Below are positions 1 to 7,556 of a stretch of 35,617 nucleotides of DNA, piece by piece (positions within the stretch are counted from its first letter, which is position 1; each line of letters opens with the position of its first letter). Made by a program: the position numbers and the translations under genes. This DNA comes from an uncultured Collinsella sp. GTDB taxonomy: Bacteria; Actinomycetota; Coriobacteriia; Coriobacteriales; Coriobacteriaceae. The stretch lies in assembly GCA_938005465.1 (NCBI GenBank), contig CALLNU010000009.1:1-35617 (forward strand), in the 5' to 3' direction. The notes under the pieces were generated by a model. The model was not told the DNA's origin. It did no database searches and was given only the letters and a program-made list of their open reading frames with translations.

Positions 1-2058
1 TCGCACCGGAAGCTTCTGTATACCATGTATAAAATGGGACTTCTGACCGGCGGACGCACCAAATCCGCAAACATCGTCGGCCAGACGATGCGCCTCAATC
101 CGCACGGCGACCAGGCGATCTACGAGACGATGGTGCGTCTGGCCACCGGCAACGAGGCGCTGCTCGCCCCCTTCGTAGAGTCGAAGGGCAACTTTGGCAA
201 GTACTATTCGGGCGACCTGAGCTACGCCGCCTCGCGTTATACCGAGGCCAAGCTCTCCCCCATCAGCGCCGAGATCTTCAAGGACATCGACAAGGACCCG
301 GTCGACTTCGTCGACAGCTACGACGGCGCCATGAAGGAGCCGCGCCTGCTGCCCACCACGTTCCCCAACATCCTCGTCTCGGCCAACAAAGGCATCGGCG
401 TCGCCATGGCGTCCGACATCTGCGGCTTCAACCTCAACGAGGTCTGCACTGCCACAATGCACTACCTGCAAGACCCCGACTGCGACCTGCTCGAGTACAT
501 GCCCATGCCCGACTTCTCGACTGGCGGCGAGATCATCTACCGCCGCGAGGAGATGGAAAAGATTATCGAGACCGGCCTTGGCAGCTTCCAGATTCGCTCC
601 CGCTGGCGCTGGATTCCCGAAGAGCGCATCATCGAGGTCTACGAAATCCCCTACACCACCAAGACCGATGTCATCATCGAGCGCATCGTCAAGCTCTCCA
701 AGGAGGGCAAGGTCAAGGAAATCGCTGACATCCGCGATGAGACCGACCTCTCGGGTCTGCGCATCGCCATCGACCTTAAGCGCGGTGTCGACCCCGACAA
801 GCTCATGGCTAAGCTCTATCGCTCGACCACGCTACAGGATTCGTTCTCGTGCAACTTCAACGTGCTCGTCGACGGTTATCCCCGTGTTATGGGCGTGCGC
901 CAGATTCTGCACGAGTGGGTCAAGTGGCGTATTGAGTCCACGCGTCGCCGTATCAACTTTGACCTGGGCAAAAAGTCCGAGCGCCTGCACCTGCTGCACG
1001 GCCTCGAGGCGATCTTACTCGATATCGACAAGGCTATCGCCATCATCCGCGGCACCAAGCTCGAAGCCGAGGTCGTGCCCAACCTTATGAAGGGTTTCGA
1101 CATCGACGAGACGCAGGCCGAGTTTGTTGCCGAGCTTAAGCTCCGCAACATCAACGAGGAGTACATCCTCAACCGCACCAAGGACATTGCCAAGCTTGAG
1201 GGCGAGATTGCCGAGCTTGAGGAGATCCTCTCCAGCGAGGAGAACATCAAGAAGGTCATCAGCGACGAGCTGGCTGCGGTCAACAAGAAATATGTGATGC
1301 CGCGTCGCACGGGCAGGATCGAGCCCCACGAGGTCATCGAGGTAAGCCTGGAGCCCGAAGTCGAGGAGTACCCGGTCACCATCATGCTCTCGCGCGACGG
1401 CTACCTTAAGAAGATGACGGACCGCGTGCTCAAGAAGGCGACCACGCTCAAGTACAAGGACGGCGACAGACCCTTTATCGAGTTCCCGTCCTCCAACACC
1501 CACGAGCTGCTGGTCTTTACCAACAAGAGCCAGGTGTACAAGTGCAAGGTCGCAGCGTTTGAGGACACCAAGTCGGCCCAGCTGGGCTCGTACCTGCCGA
1601 CCGATCTTGAGATGGAACCCGACGAGAGCGTCATCTGGGTCATCGACCCCGAGGACTACAAGGCCGACGTGCTATTCGTCTTTGAGAACGGCCGCGTGGT
1701 GCGCGTCGCGCTTTCTGGATACGTCACCAAGACCAACCGCAAGCGCCTCAAGAACGCCATCTATGGCGGCAGCAAGCTGCAGTATGCCCAGGTGCTCAAG
1801 GAAGATCGCGACATCGCGCTGGTCTCGAGCGACTACCGCCTGATGAACTTCAACACGTCGTTGCTCAAGACCAAGACGACCACCAACACGCAGGGCGTCC
1901 AGGCCTTTACGGCCAAGAAGGGCCGCTCGGTCACCACTGTCGGCACAACCGAGGAGATTCTTGGCGCCGGTGTCTCGGCCGAGAAGTTCACCGCGCAGAG
2001 CCTCCCCTCCGCCGGTGCTCTCATGAAAGAAAACGACATGCCGAGTTTGTTTGACTAA
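1..2058 (+). CDS. DNA topoisomerase IV / gyrase subunit A (5' partial)
   Basis: The reading frame is open from base 1, so the true start lies outside the window; the first visible residues (SHRKLLYTMYKMGLL) match the conserved N-terminal helix region of GyrA/ParC. The breakage-reunion domain follows: an NFGKYYSGDLSYAASRYTEA segment carries the active-site tyrosine (codon at about 238-240) that forms the transient covalent DNA link. A coiled-coil tower region (about 1000-1280) and a C-terminal beta-pinwheel (about 1360-1960) come next. I see no GyrA box (QRRGGKG-like) in the C-terminal domain, so it resembles a ParC-type decatenase more than a supercoiling gyrase A. The spacing around the catalytic tyrosine is unusual compared with the classical GQGNFG...AAMRYTE arrangement. 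Its ATPase partner subunit should lie upstream of the window. The gene ends before a GC-rich hairpin. Confidence 0.92.
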   Translation, partial: SHRKLLYTMYKMGLLTGGRTKSANIVGQTMRLNPHGDQAIYETMVRLATGNEALLAPFVESKGNFGKYYSGDLSYAASRYTEAKLSPISAEIFKDIDKDPVDFVDSYDGAMKEPRLLPTTFPNILVSANKGIGVAMASDICGFNLNEVCTATMHYLQDPDCDLLEYMPMPDFSTGGEIIYRREEMEKIIETGLGSFQIRSRWRWIPEERIIEVYEIPYTTKTDVIIERIVKLSKEGKVKEIADIRDETDLSGLRIAIDLKRGVDPDKLMAKLYRSTTLQDSFSCNFNVLVDGYPRVMGVRQILHEWVKWRIESTRRRINFDLGKKSERLHLLHGLEAILLDIDKAIAIIRGTKLEAEVVPNLMKGFDIDETQAEFVAELKLRNINEEYILNRTKDIAKLEGEIAELEEILSSEENIKKVISDELAAVNKKYVMPRRTGRIEPHEVIEVSLEPEVEEYPVTIMLSRDGYLKKMTDRVLKKATTLKYKDGDRPFIEFPSSNTHELLVFTNKSQVYKCKVAAFEDTKSAQLGSYLPTDLEMEPDESVIWVIDPEDYKADVLFVFENGRVVRVALSGYVTKTNRKRLKNAIYGGSKLQYAQVLKEDRDIALVSSDYRLMNFNTSLLKTKTTTNTQGVQAFTAKKGRSVTTVGTTEEILGAGVSAEKFTAQSLPSAGALMKENDMPSLFD

Positions 2059-2094
2059 AACAACGGCAGCCAAACCGTCATGGTTTTACAATGC

Positions 2095-2137
2095 AGCGGG
2101 GCCCGGAACGCAGCAACATCGCGCTCCGGGCCCCGCT
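2095..2137 (+). terminator. GC-rich stem-loop after topoisomerase gene
   Basis: AGCGGGGCCCGGA at 2095-2107 pairs perfectly (13 bp) with TCCGGGCCCCGCT at 2125-2137. It stands 36 bp after the stop codon. There is no T-run, so it is either a terminator of the GC-hairpin type or a palindromic intergenic repeat. Confidence 0.6.
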
Positions 2138-2214
2138 CGTTGCAACGTAGTCGGAATAATAGGAATCCCCGTTTTTCACTCCCGCAATCCCGCGGCACAA
2201 GACATGTTAAACCG

Positions 2215-2269
2215 TTAGCAAAACTTGCAAAAATTAGCAAAAGTTGCAAAAACTAGCAAAACCTGCAAA
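2215..2269 (+). repeat. 19-bp tandem repeat, nearly three copies
   Basis: Copies start at 2215, 2234 and 2253 (last copy 17 bp) with the pattern yTAGCAAAAsyTGCAAAAA; copies 1 and 2 differ at one base. Each unit itself contains two GCAAAA half-motifs, so the array reads as GCAAAA every 9-10 bp, about one helical turn. It sits directly upstream of a GGGGCC-ATGG start region for the decayed ATPase gene, where an operator for that gene would be expected. The operator role is inferred. Confidence 0.6.
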
Positions 2270-2278
2270 GGGGCCACC

Positions 2279-2746
2279 ATGGATCGCAGCAAATGTCTCC
2301 GCCATGCCAGGCATGCTCGAAGATATTATCGAGCGAACCAAAGAAGCGGCAGATAGCCGCCTCTCATAGTCTCGCGCGTGCATAAGCGGCGTTCAGATTG
2401 AGCCAGTCGGCATCGATTGGACATCTGCTCAGGAGACTCAGGGTAACTGGCGCACGGGCATGAATGGCGTCTTCAGGCAACTCGAGAAGCATGACGTCGG
2501 GCTTCTCTCGAAACGACCTATCGAGAGCTTTCCGATAAAGACATTGAGTTTTTACTCGCGATGCTGCCCGATTCTGGCCCCAGCAGGGTCTCGGAAATAG
2601 CCAAACGCATGGGCGTCGCCAGCAACTACGCAAGCCAATACAAACGCCGCCTCCTGGAGGACGGCGTCATTGGAGAGCGCGGGCGTGGTCTCGTTGGCTT
2701 TGACATTCCCGCGTTCAGGGAATTCTTGAACGAGAAGGCGTTTTAG
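2279..2746 (+). pseudogene. Decayed AAA-family ATPase gene
   Basis: Pieces of one ATPase are recognisable in different frames. From 2292 the frame reads NVSAMPGMLEDIIERTKEAA and then a stop. From about 2390 a second piece reads IEPVGIDWTSAQETQGNWRT...LEKHDVGLL, resembling the strand just before Walker B in Coriobacteria AAA ATPases. From about 2504 to 2746 a third piece reads ETTYRELSDKDIEFLLAMLP...SRVSEIAKRMGVASNYASQYKRRL and ends in a winged-helix tail. The P-loop part and the Walker B to sensor region are missing. An apparent 61-residue gene at 2561-2746 is just the intact tail of this remnant. Family assignment comes from recalled sequence patterns. Confidence 0.7.
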
Positions 2747-2773
2747 CACGCCGGAATTGTCCGCGGAAGCATC

Positions 2774-2845
2774 AACGCATGGTAATCAGCATTCCTCTTG
2801 GTAAGGATAGCAAGCATTTTCCACCAACGCTGATTGCCATGCGTT
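2774..2845. repeat. Long-loop inverted repeat
   Basis: AACGCATGGTAATCAGC at 2774-2790 is repeated inverted at 2829-2845 with one G-T wobble, around a 38-nt spacer. It lies between the ATPase remnant and the 3' end of the reductase gene. It could serve as a terminator arm for the minus-strand gene or be the ends of a tiny non-autonomous element. Confidence 0.5.
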
Positions 2846-2855
2846 CTTCTTGTCC

Positions 2856-3386
2856 TTAGGCGAGCTTGCGAGCGAGCTCTCGCACCTCTTCCAACTTGGG
2901 CGAGGAGGCCATGCTGTCGCGCTCGGTCATACCGCTGATGGTGACAATGCCCTGGTCCTCCCACTTGCAGTACGCGCAGGTCGACTTGTACATAGCGATC
3001 GCCGCATCATAGACGCCCTCGCTGTGGCTATCGAGCAAAAGGGCCGTCTTGGTGAACGGGAAGCCCGTGGCACCGAAGGCGTACAGGCGGTCGATGGCGG
3101 CCTTCTCCTGCGCAGTGATATCAAACCAGTAGATAGGCGAAGCGAAGACAACCATGTCGGCGTCTTTCAGCGACTCGATCACGTTGGCCATGTCATCCTT
3201 CTGCACGCAAGCGCCCTCGTGGGCGAAGCAGTACTGACATCCCAGACAACCAGCAATCTTTTTGCCGGCAACGCGGATGACCTCGACCGTATGGCCGGCC
3301 TCGCGCGCGGTCTCGGCAAACGCCTCGACCATGGTGTCGGTATTGGCGCCCTTGCGCGGGCTACCGCTCAATACAACGATATTCAT
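2856..3386 (-). CDS. Flavodoxin-fold NAD(P)H-dependent FMN reductase / iron-sulfur flavoprotein-like
   Basis: A 176-residue protein beginning MNIVVLSGSPRKGANTDTMV, the FMN phosphate-binding loop of the NADPH-dependent FMN reductase family. ASPIYWFDITAQEK (residues about 87-100) is the second flavin loop. A GCLGCQYCFAHEGAC cluster (about 46-60) resembles the cysteine motif of iron-sulfur flavoproteins, although one ligand spacing is not classical. Expected role: cytoplasmic flavin-dependent reduction of quinones, nitro compounds or similar electrophiles. The ATG is preceded by AAGAAGGGAG. It lies 100 bp downstream of the HxlR gene on the same strand, and this pairing of HxlR with a reductase is typical of quinone or thiol stress loci. 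Substrate unknown. Confidence 0.85.
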   Translation of the reverse strand: MNIVVLSGSPRKGANTDTMVEAFAETAREAGHTVEVIRVAGKKIAGCLGCQYCFAHEGACVQKDDMANVIESLKDADMVVFASPIYWFDITAQEKAAIDRLYAFGATGFPFTKTALLLDSHSEGVYDAAIAMYKSTCAYCKWEDQGIVTISGMTERDSMASSPKLEEVRELARKLA

Positions 3387-3450
3387 AGGAATCTCCCTTC
3401 TTCATGCCGCAGGCGCACGTTGATTCGGGACAGGTCTTCGTTAGCACCCT

Positions 3451-3491
3451 CGTAGCGGTTTTCCGCCCCCCTAAGCAGAGCGTCCGCTACG
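3451..3491 (-). repeat. Inverted repeat at the 3' end of the HxlR gene
   Basis: CGTAGCGG (3451-3458) and CCGCTACG (3484-3491) form a perfect 8-bp stem overlapping the HxlR stop codon. It may attenuate readthrough into the reductase gene. Weak evidence. Confidence 0.3.
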
Positions 3492-3810
3492 AAACGACCG
3501 TCTTGTAATAAGCGCCGAAGTCTGCGAGCGAGTCCATGATGGGCATCATCTGGCGGCCGAGCTCGGTAAGGCCATACTCAACGCGGGGAGGATTCTCGCC
3601 ATAGTCATGGCGAAAGACCAGCCCATCATCCTCCATCTGCCGCAGGCTGTCGGTAAGCACCTTCTGAGAGATCCCCTCAAGGCTGCGGCGCAACTCGTTG
3701 AAACGCCAGGGGCGTACGCGCAAGTTACGGATAATGAGCAGCTTCCACTTGCCGCCAATGAGCGTTACCGCCGTTGCGACCGGACACTCCGGAAGCTCCT
3801 CTTTCGCCAT
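3487..3810 (-). CDS. HxlR-family transcriptional regulator
   Basis: From the ATG at 3810 the product is 107 residues: MAKEELPECPVATAVTLIGG, then the winged helix GKWKLLIIRNLRVRPWRFNELRR and GISQKVLTDSLRQMEDDGLV, then the beta wing PPRVEYGLTELG. This is the full length of an HxlR protein. An AAGGAGG lies 14 nt before this ATG; a GTG at 3813 (spacing 11) is an alternative. Longer in-frame extensions back to 3963 would run through the divergent promoter and operator, so I reject them. Cys9, just before the first helix, corresponds in position to the redox-sensing cysteine of YodB/CatR-type HxlR proteins, so quinone or diamide sensing is a fair inference. Likely controls the divergent cupin and downstream reductase. 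Confidence 0.88.
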   Translation of the reverse strand: MAKEELPECPVATAVTLIGGKWKLLIIRNLRVRPWRFNELRRSLEGISQKVLTDSLRQMEDDGLVFRHDYGENPPRVEYGLTELGRQMMPIMDSLADFGAYYKTVVS

Positions 3811-3853
3811 CACGGGAGACCCGACCTCCTTGACCATACCGGTTTCACAAAAA

Positions 3854-3881
3854 AGTACGCAGTTACAAATATGTGCGTACT
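3854..3881. promoter_or_regulatory. Dyad operator between HxlR and cupin genes
   Basis: AGTACGCA (3854-3861) and TGCGTACT (3874-3881) are perfect 8-bp inverted half-sites, 20 bp centre to centre, in the divergent promoter region. The size and symmetry suit a dimeric HxlR winged-helix regulator. Binding is inferred from position. Confidence 0.6.
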
Positions 3882-3964
3882 CGTATTTGCATTCGCCTTC
3901 GCGTTGAATATAACTCATGCAGGAGATGCCTGCAAGGTACATCAACCCCAAGAGAGGAACCATT

Positions 3965-4318
3965 ATGGCTAATTATGCAAGGACCCACATCGGTAATGAG
4001 AGCCGTGTCGAGCTGCACGAAGTGCTCGGACTTACCGGGGCAGAGGTGAGTGTCAACAATCTTCCCGCCGGCGCTGGCGTTCCGTTCGTCCATGCACACA
4101 AGGAAAACGAGGAGATCTATGGCGTGCTCGAAGGCGCCGGCTCGGTCACGATCGACGGTGAGGAAATCGAGCTTGCAGCCGGCGACTGGCTGCGCATTTC
4201 CCCCGCCGCACACCGTCAGTTCCGCGCCGCATCCGACTCGGGCATCACATACGTCTGCATTCAGGTCAAGCAGGGATCCCTTGATGCCTTCACAGCCGAC
4301 GACGCTATCATGTTCTAA
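3965..4318 (+). CDS. Small cupin-domain protein
   Basis: A 117-residue single-domain cupin starting MANYARTHIGNESRVELHE. The ATG at 3965 has AGAGAGG upstream; an earlier in-frame start overlaps the operator. Cupin motif 1 is seen in VPFVHAHKENEEIYGVLEGAG (H-x-H, E) and motif 2 in AAGDWLRISPAAHRQFRA. The His and Glu metal ligands are present, so it probably binds a divalent metal. It could be a small dioxygenase or an isomerase-like sensor. It is divergent from the HxlR regulator across a dyad operator and so is probably part of its regulon. Its last bases overlap the end of the convergent TetR gene (4315-4318). Confidence 0.85.
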   Translation: MANYARTHIGNESRVELHEVLGLTGAEVSVNNLPAGAGVPFVHAHKENEEIYGVLEGAGSVTIDGEEIELAAGDWLRISPAAHRQFRAASDSGITYVCIQVKQGSLDAFTADDAIMF

Positions 4319-4872
4319 TTCGCGATCGGTGTGCAAGGGGCCGATACCGCCCGCATGCCCCCTTCGGAATAGGTGCTGAGCAGCTCCTGGGCGTGGGCGA
4401 ACTCGGGCCCTCGCCTCCAACCGAGCAGGCGGTTGACCGCGAGATTTCCCTGGACGTTGTGGACGAAGAGCAGATAGGCGTCCTCGCGCGAAAGCCCGGT
4501 TTTCTCCATGATCGCGGGAACCATCTGCTCAGCGCCGCGCTCGACGACGCGCTGTGCCACCCGGGCGTATGCGTCGTCATCCGAGTAGAGCAGATAATAG
4601 TCATCGTTTGCCGGCGGGCGCTGGCAGAGGGCCCCCGCCCCCGTTCCCTCGAGTGGGGGCGCCGCCGCCAGGGCCTCGTCAATAAGCGCGTCGAGCAGCG
4701 CGAACTTGTCCTCGTAGTGCAAATAGAACGTGCCGCGGTTGATATCGGCGCAGCGGCAGATATCCGCCACCGTCATCTTCGCGAAGCCGACCTCGGCCAG
4801 CAGCGCAAAGAACGCCTCCCGTATGACCGAGAGCGTATAGCGTCGGCGACGATCGATCTTCCCCGATTCCAT
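4315..4872 (-). CDS. TetR-family transcriptional regulator
   Basis: From the ATG at 4872 (GGAGGGG just upstream) the product is 185 residues. The N-terminal HTH is complete: TLSVIREAFFALLAEVGFAK, MTVADICRCADINRGTFYLH and YEDKFALLDALIDEAL. The C-terminal ligand domain is of the kind found in TetR proteins with a TetR_C_33-like helical region (VERGAEQMVPAIMEKTGLSR). A TTG at 4899 would add nine residues and is less likely. It is divergent from the three-gene sirtuin operon with 143 bp between the start codons, so it is the obvious candidate repressor of that operon. The ligand cannot be predicted. Confidence 0.9.
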   Translation of the reverse strand: MESGKIDRRRRYTLSVIREAFFALLAEVGFAKMTVADICRCADINRGTFYLHYEDKFALLDALIDEALAAAPPLEGTGAGALCQRPPANDDYYLLYSDDDAYARVAQRVVERGAEQMVPAIMEKTGLSREDAYLLFVHNVQGNLAVNRLLGWRRGPEFAHAQELLSTYSEGGMRAVSAPCTPIAN

Positions 4873-4937
4873 GGCCCCTCCAATTGCAGCGCTCAACAAT
4901 ATCCTGAAGCCGCCCGTTTATCGACAGCAGCTCGAAA

Positions 4938-4995
4938 CTGTTCATTGCTCTGACGCAAATCAACATTGATACTTTTTATAGACACCTGTTCATTG
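4938..4995. promoter_or_regulatory. Divergent TetR/sirtuin promoter region with direct repeats
   Basis: CTGTTCATTG occurs twice as a direct repeat (4938-4947 and 4986-4995) in the 143-bp gap between the TetR and first sirtuin starts. Between them lies an AT-rich stretch (about 4960-4982) with TTGATA and TTTTTATAG that can supply promoter hexamers. The repeats are candidate operator elements; I could not assign one clear -35/-10 pair. Confidence 0.4.
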
Positions 4996-5015
4996 TAGTT
5001 GAAAGAGAGTATCAA

Positions 5016-5981
5016 GTGACTCTATACGAGCAGCTCGTTGTCGAGCTCACCAACCAATCGTTTTCCCATCAGGCCGCCTACCGCACCAGCGGCACGCCCT
5101 ATGAGCTGAGCGCCCGCGAGCCCGAGCCCTACGACCAGCAAATCGAAACGTTCGCCCGCATGATCGAGGAAGCCGATTGCGTGCTGGTGGGCGGGGCCTC
5201 CGGGCTCTCCGCGGCAGGCGGCGGCGACTTCTACTACGAGGACAACGCGACCTATCGCAGGCATTTCGGCAAATTCGCCGAGCGCTACGGTTTCAGGGGC
5301 GCTTTCGAGGGGTCGTTCTACCGCTGGCCCACTGCCGAGGCGCGCTGGGGATACCTCGCCACCTTCCTCGATACCACGCTCAACGCCCCGCTGCGCAAGC
5401 CCTACAAGGACCTCGACGCCATTCTTACCGAAAAAGACTTCTTCGTTCTCACCACCAACCAGGACACGCAGTTCATGAAAATCTACCCCTGGGAGAAGGT
5501 GGCCGAGATCCAAGGCGACCACCGCTTCTTCCAGTGCTCCCACTGTTGCACCGACGAGGTGTGGGACGCGGTCGAGCCGGTCTCCCGCATGGCAGAGGCC
5601 ATGGGAGACGGCCTTGAGGTTCCGACAGAGCTCGTGCCGCGCTGCCCGCACTGCGGGGCAGAGGCGTTCCCCTGGGTTCGCGGCTACGGCAACTTCCTGC
5701 AGGGCGCGCTCTACGAGGAGCAGTACCACAAGGTGTCCGACTGGATCGACGCGCACGCGCGGCAGAAGATTCTCTTCTTTGAGCTGGGCGTGGGCCGCAT
5801 GACACCCGCGTTTATCCAGGAGCCGTTCTGGGCCCTCACGGCGCAGTTGCCGCAGGCTAGCTACATCGCCGTGAACAACAAGACGCAGTTTCTCCCCCGC
5901 GCGATCGAGGATCGAGGGCTCGCCGTTCGCGCCGACATCGCCAACGTGCTCGCCGACGTGCGCAAGACGCTGGGGAGGTAG
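5016..5981 (+). CDS. SIR2-family protein, class M (SirTM)-like, with zinc ribbon (paralogue 1)
   Basis: A 321-residue protein starting with GTG at 5016 (weak AGAGAG upstream). The NAD-binding loop is VGGASGLSAAGGG (about 58-70), the nicotinamide-pocket motif is TTNQDTQF (146-153), a four-Cys zinc ribbon is C174/C177 and C210/C213, and ELGVGRMTP (256-264) closes the Rossmann fold. The residue in the catalytic His position of classical deacetylase sirtuins is Gln166 (EIQGD). As I recall, this is the hallmark of class M sirtuins (SirTM), which act as protein ADP-ribosyltransferases. About 50 extra N-terminal residues precede the fold. It is the first gene of a three-sirtuin operon opposite a TetR gene. 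No macrodomain hydrolase, GcvH-L or lipoate ligase partner is visible nearby. Confidence 0.85.
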   Translation: MTLYEQLVVELTNQSFSHQAAYRTSGTPYELSAREPEPYDQQIETFARMIEEADCVLVGGASGLSAAGGGDFYYEDNATYRRHFGKFAERYGFRGAFEGSFYRWPTAEARWGYLATFLDTTLNAPLRKPYKDLDAILTEKDFFVLTTNQDTQFMKIYPWEKVAEIQGDHRFFQCSHCCTDEVWDAVEPVSRMAEAMGDGLEVPTELVPRCPHCGAEAFPWVRGYGNFLQGALYEEQYHKVSDWIDAHARQKILFFELGVGRMTPAFIQEPFWALTAQLPQASYIAVNNKTQFLPRAIEDRGLAVRADIANVLADVRKTLGR

Positions 5982-5984
5982 CGC

Positions 5985-6683
5985 ATGGAAACGGTAAAAG
6001 CGGTTCGTATCGGCCAGGTACTTGTCGAGGCTGATCTTGTCATCATCGGCGCCAGCAACGGGCTCGACATGGCGGAGGGGCTCAACCTCTTCCGCGCCGA
6101 CGCTCATTTCCGAGAGACGTACGGGGACCTCGCTCAGGCCGACGGCATCGGCTGCATACTGCAGGGGCTCGCCTCTCCGGATGCAAACGTGCGACGCCGA
6201 TGGGTCGAGCGGTTCCATCAAAAGGAGTATGTCGAGTATGAGCCCAGCCCGCTCATGAACGGGCTGTGGCATCTTACGGAGCACGCCGACACCTTCGTGA
6301 TCACATGCAATATTGATGGGCACTTCGCACGTGCAGGGTTCAACGAGAACCGCGTACTCGAGACGGAGGGAAGCACGCGCACGTCAATCGACGAGCGGCG
6401 TCTCGCCCATCCAGATGCCCTCGCCATGGCACAGCTCGAAAAGCTCGAGCGCCTCGTGTGCACCCATCTCAATGGCAGGGTCGCCATCCTCGAACTTGGC
6501 GTGGGACCGCGCAACGGCGTCAAAAAGCACATGCTCGCCCAGATCGCGAGCGCCTGCGAGCACGTCACCTACATCGTGTTCAACTACAACCAGGCCCTGG
6601 CGCCCGATGCATCGTGCGAGACGATTCTCGTTGACGGCGATATGGCCCCGGCTTTCGAGGAGATCGCCCGATGCCGTCTCTAG
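5985..6683 (+). CDS. Degenerate SIR2-like protein lacking the zinc ribbon (paralogue 2)
   Basis: A 232-residue protein whose ATG lies 4 bp after the stop of the first sirtuin; GGGGAGG overlaps that stop. It keeps the Rossmann landmarks: VIIGASNGLDMAEGL (19-33) for the glycine loop, TCNIDGHF (107-114) for the Asn-Ile-Asp motif, and ILELGVGPRNG (168-178). The position of the catalytic His or Gln is Glu128 (LETEGS). The whole zinc-ribbon insertion is absent: there are no Cys pairs, and the protein is about 90 residues shorter than paralogue 1 and 50 shorter than paralogue 3. NAD binding may survive, but normal substrate binding seems unlikely. It could be a regulatory or scaffold partner of the two flanking paralogues. 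It overlaps the next gene by 13 bp, suggesting coupled translation. Confidence 0.75.
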   Translation: METVKAVRIGQVLVEADLVIIGASNGLDMAEGLNLFRADAHFRETYGDLAQADGIGCILQGLASPDANVRRRWVERFHQKEYVEYEPSPLMNGLWHLTEHADTFVITCNIDGHFARAGFNENRVLETEGSTRTSIDERRLAHPDALAMAQLEKLERLVCTHLNGRVAILELGVGPRNGVKKHMLAQIASACEHVTYIVFNYNQALAPDASCETILVDGDMAPAFEEIARCRL

Positions 6684-7519
6684 AAAGAAAAGCAATGAGG
6701 CTTCGAGGCCTTATCGCCGATGCCGACGCCATCATTGTCGGCATCGGCTCGGGCATGTCGAGCGCCGCCGGGTTCAACCATTACAACCATGCGGGTATGA
6801 CGCGTGCCGGAATGGCGGACTGGCAGCAAGCCTTTGGCTTCAAGAGTCTTTTTGACGGCTTTTACCACCTCTACCCCAGCCTCGAGCAGCAATGGGCCTA
6901 CTACGCGCGATACATCGACTTCATGCTACGCGAGCCGGCCTCGCAGCCCTATCTCGACCTGCGATCGCTCATCAGCCATAAGGACTACTTCATCCTGAGC
7001 ACCAATGTGGACACCCAGGTCGAAAAGACGTTTCCCACCGAGAGGACCTGCAACTATCAGGGAAGCTTCGCGCACCTTCAGTGCAAGCAGCCATGCTGCG
7101 ACAAGCTCTTCGACGCGAGTCCCTACGTCGAGCGTATGCTCGTGGGCATGACGGGGTTCGAGATCCGCAGCGAGGATGTCCCCCGATGCCCGCACTGCGG
7201 CTGGCAGCTTGTGCCGTGGGTGCGCGATGACACATTTCTGCAGGGCGCGGCCTGGCGCGAGAGCATCGAACGATATGAGCGCTTCGTGCGCGAGCGCAGC
7301 GATTGCCGCGTGCTGTTGCTGGAACTTGGCGTGGGCGAAATGACCCCCGGTATCATCACGCTCCCATTCTGGAGCATGACCGCAAAGCTGCCGGATGCGC
7401 ACCTGCTGAGCGTAAACATCTCGGGCGACTCGGCCCCGTTGCAGCTTGGAAGCAAGGCAGAGGCGATCCAGGCAGACTTGGGCGCCCTACTCTCAGCGGC
7501 ACGGACAGGTGGCGAGTAA
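6671..7519 (+). CDS. SIR2-family protein, class M (SirTM)-like, with zinc ribbon (paralogue 3)
   Basis: A 282-residue protein whose ATG lies inside the end of paralogue 2, with GAGGAG 8 nt upstream. Motifs in order: IIVGIGSGMSSAAGF (21-35), STNVDTQ (110-116), Gln130 at the catalytic position (NYQGS), zinc-ribbon cysteines C138, C142 or C143, C173 and C176, and LLELGVGEMTPGI. This is the closest of the three to the SirTM pattern I know from Firmicutes, including the sequence PFWSMTAKLPDA near the C-terminus. The expected activity is NAD-dependent protein ADP-ribosylation or deacylation; the target is unknown. It ends the operon, and a GC-rich stem lies just downstream. Confidence 0.87.
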   Translation: MPSLERKAMRLRGLIADADAIIVGIGSGMSSAAGFNHYNHAGMTRAGMADWQQAFGFKSLFDGFYHLYPSLEQQWAYYARYIDFMLREPASQPYLDLRSLISHKDYFILSTNVDTQVEKTFPTERTCNYQGSFAHLQCKQPCCDKLFDASPYVERMLVGMTGFEIRSEDVPRCPHCGWQLVPWVRDDTFLQGAAWRESIERYERFVRERSDCRVLLLELGVGEMTPGIITLPFWSMTAKLPDAHLLSVNISGDSAPLQLGSKAEAIQADLGALLSAARTGGE

Positions 7520-7537
7520 CGCGCGATCCATCGCGAC

Positions 7538-7556
7538 GCGCCTCGCGCGAGGGCGC
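7538..7556 (+). terminator. Weak GC hairpin after sirtuin operon
   Basis: GCGCC (7538-7542) pairs with GGCGC (7552-7556) with further partial pairing inside. There is no T-tract. It is placed 19 bp after the last sirtuin stop codon. Confidence 0.3.

Noticed and set aside
2215..2269. The tandem repeat as a CRISPR array
   Set aside because: Units are contiguous with no spacers, only 19 bp long, and no cas genes are near.
3811..3963. Longer N-terminus for the HxlR regulator
   Set aside because: The extra residues are not HxlR-like and would cover the divergent operator; a good ribosome site supports the shorter form.
5022..6323. Long open frame of 433 codons on the minus strand opposite the sirtuins
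   Set aside because: It is the mirror of two genes with clear family motifs and has no family features or ribosome binding site of its own.
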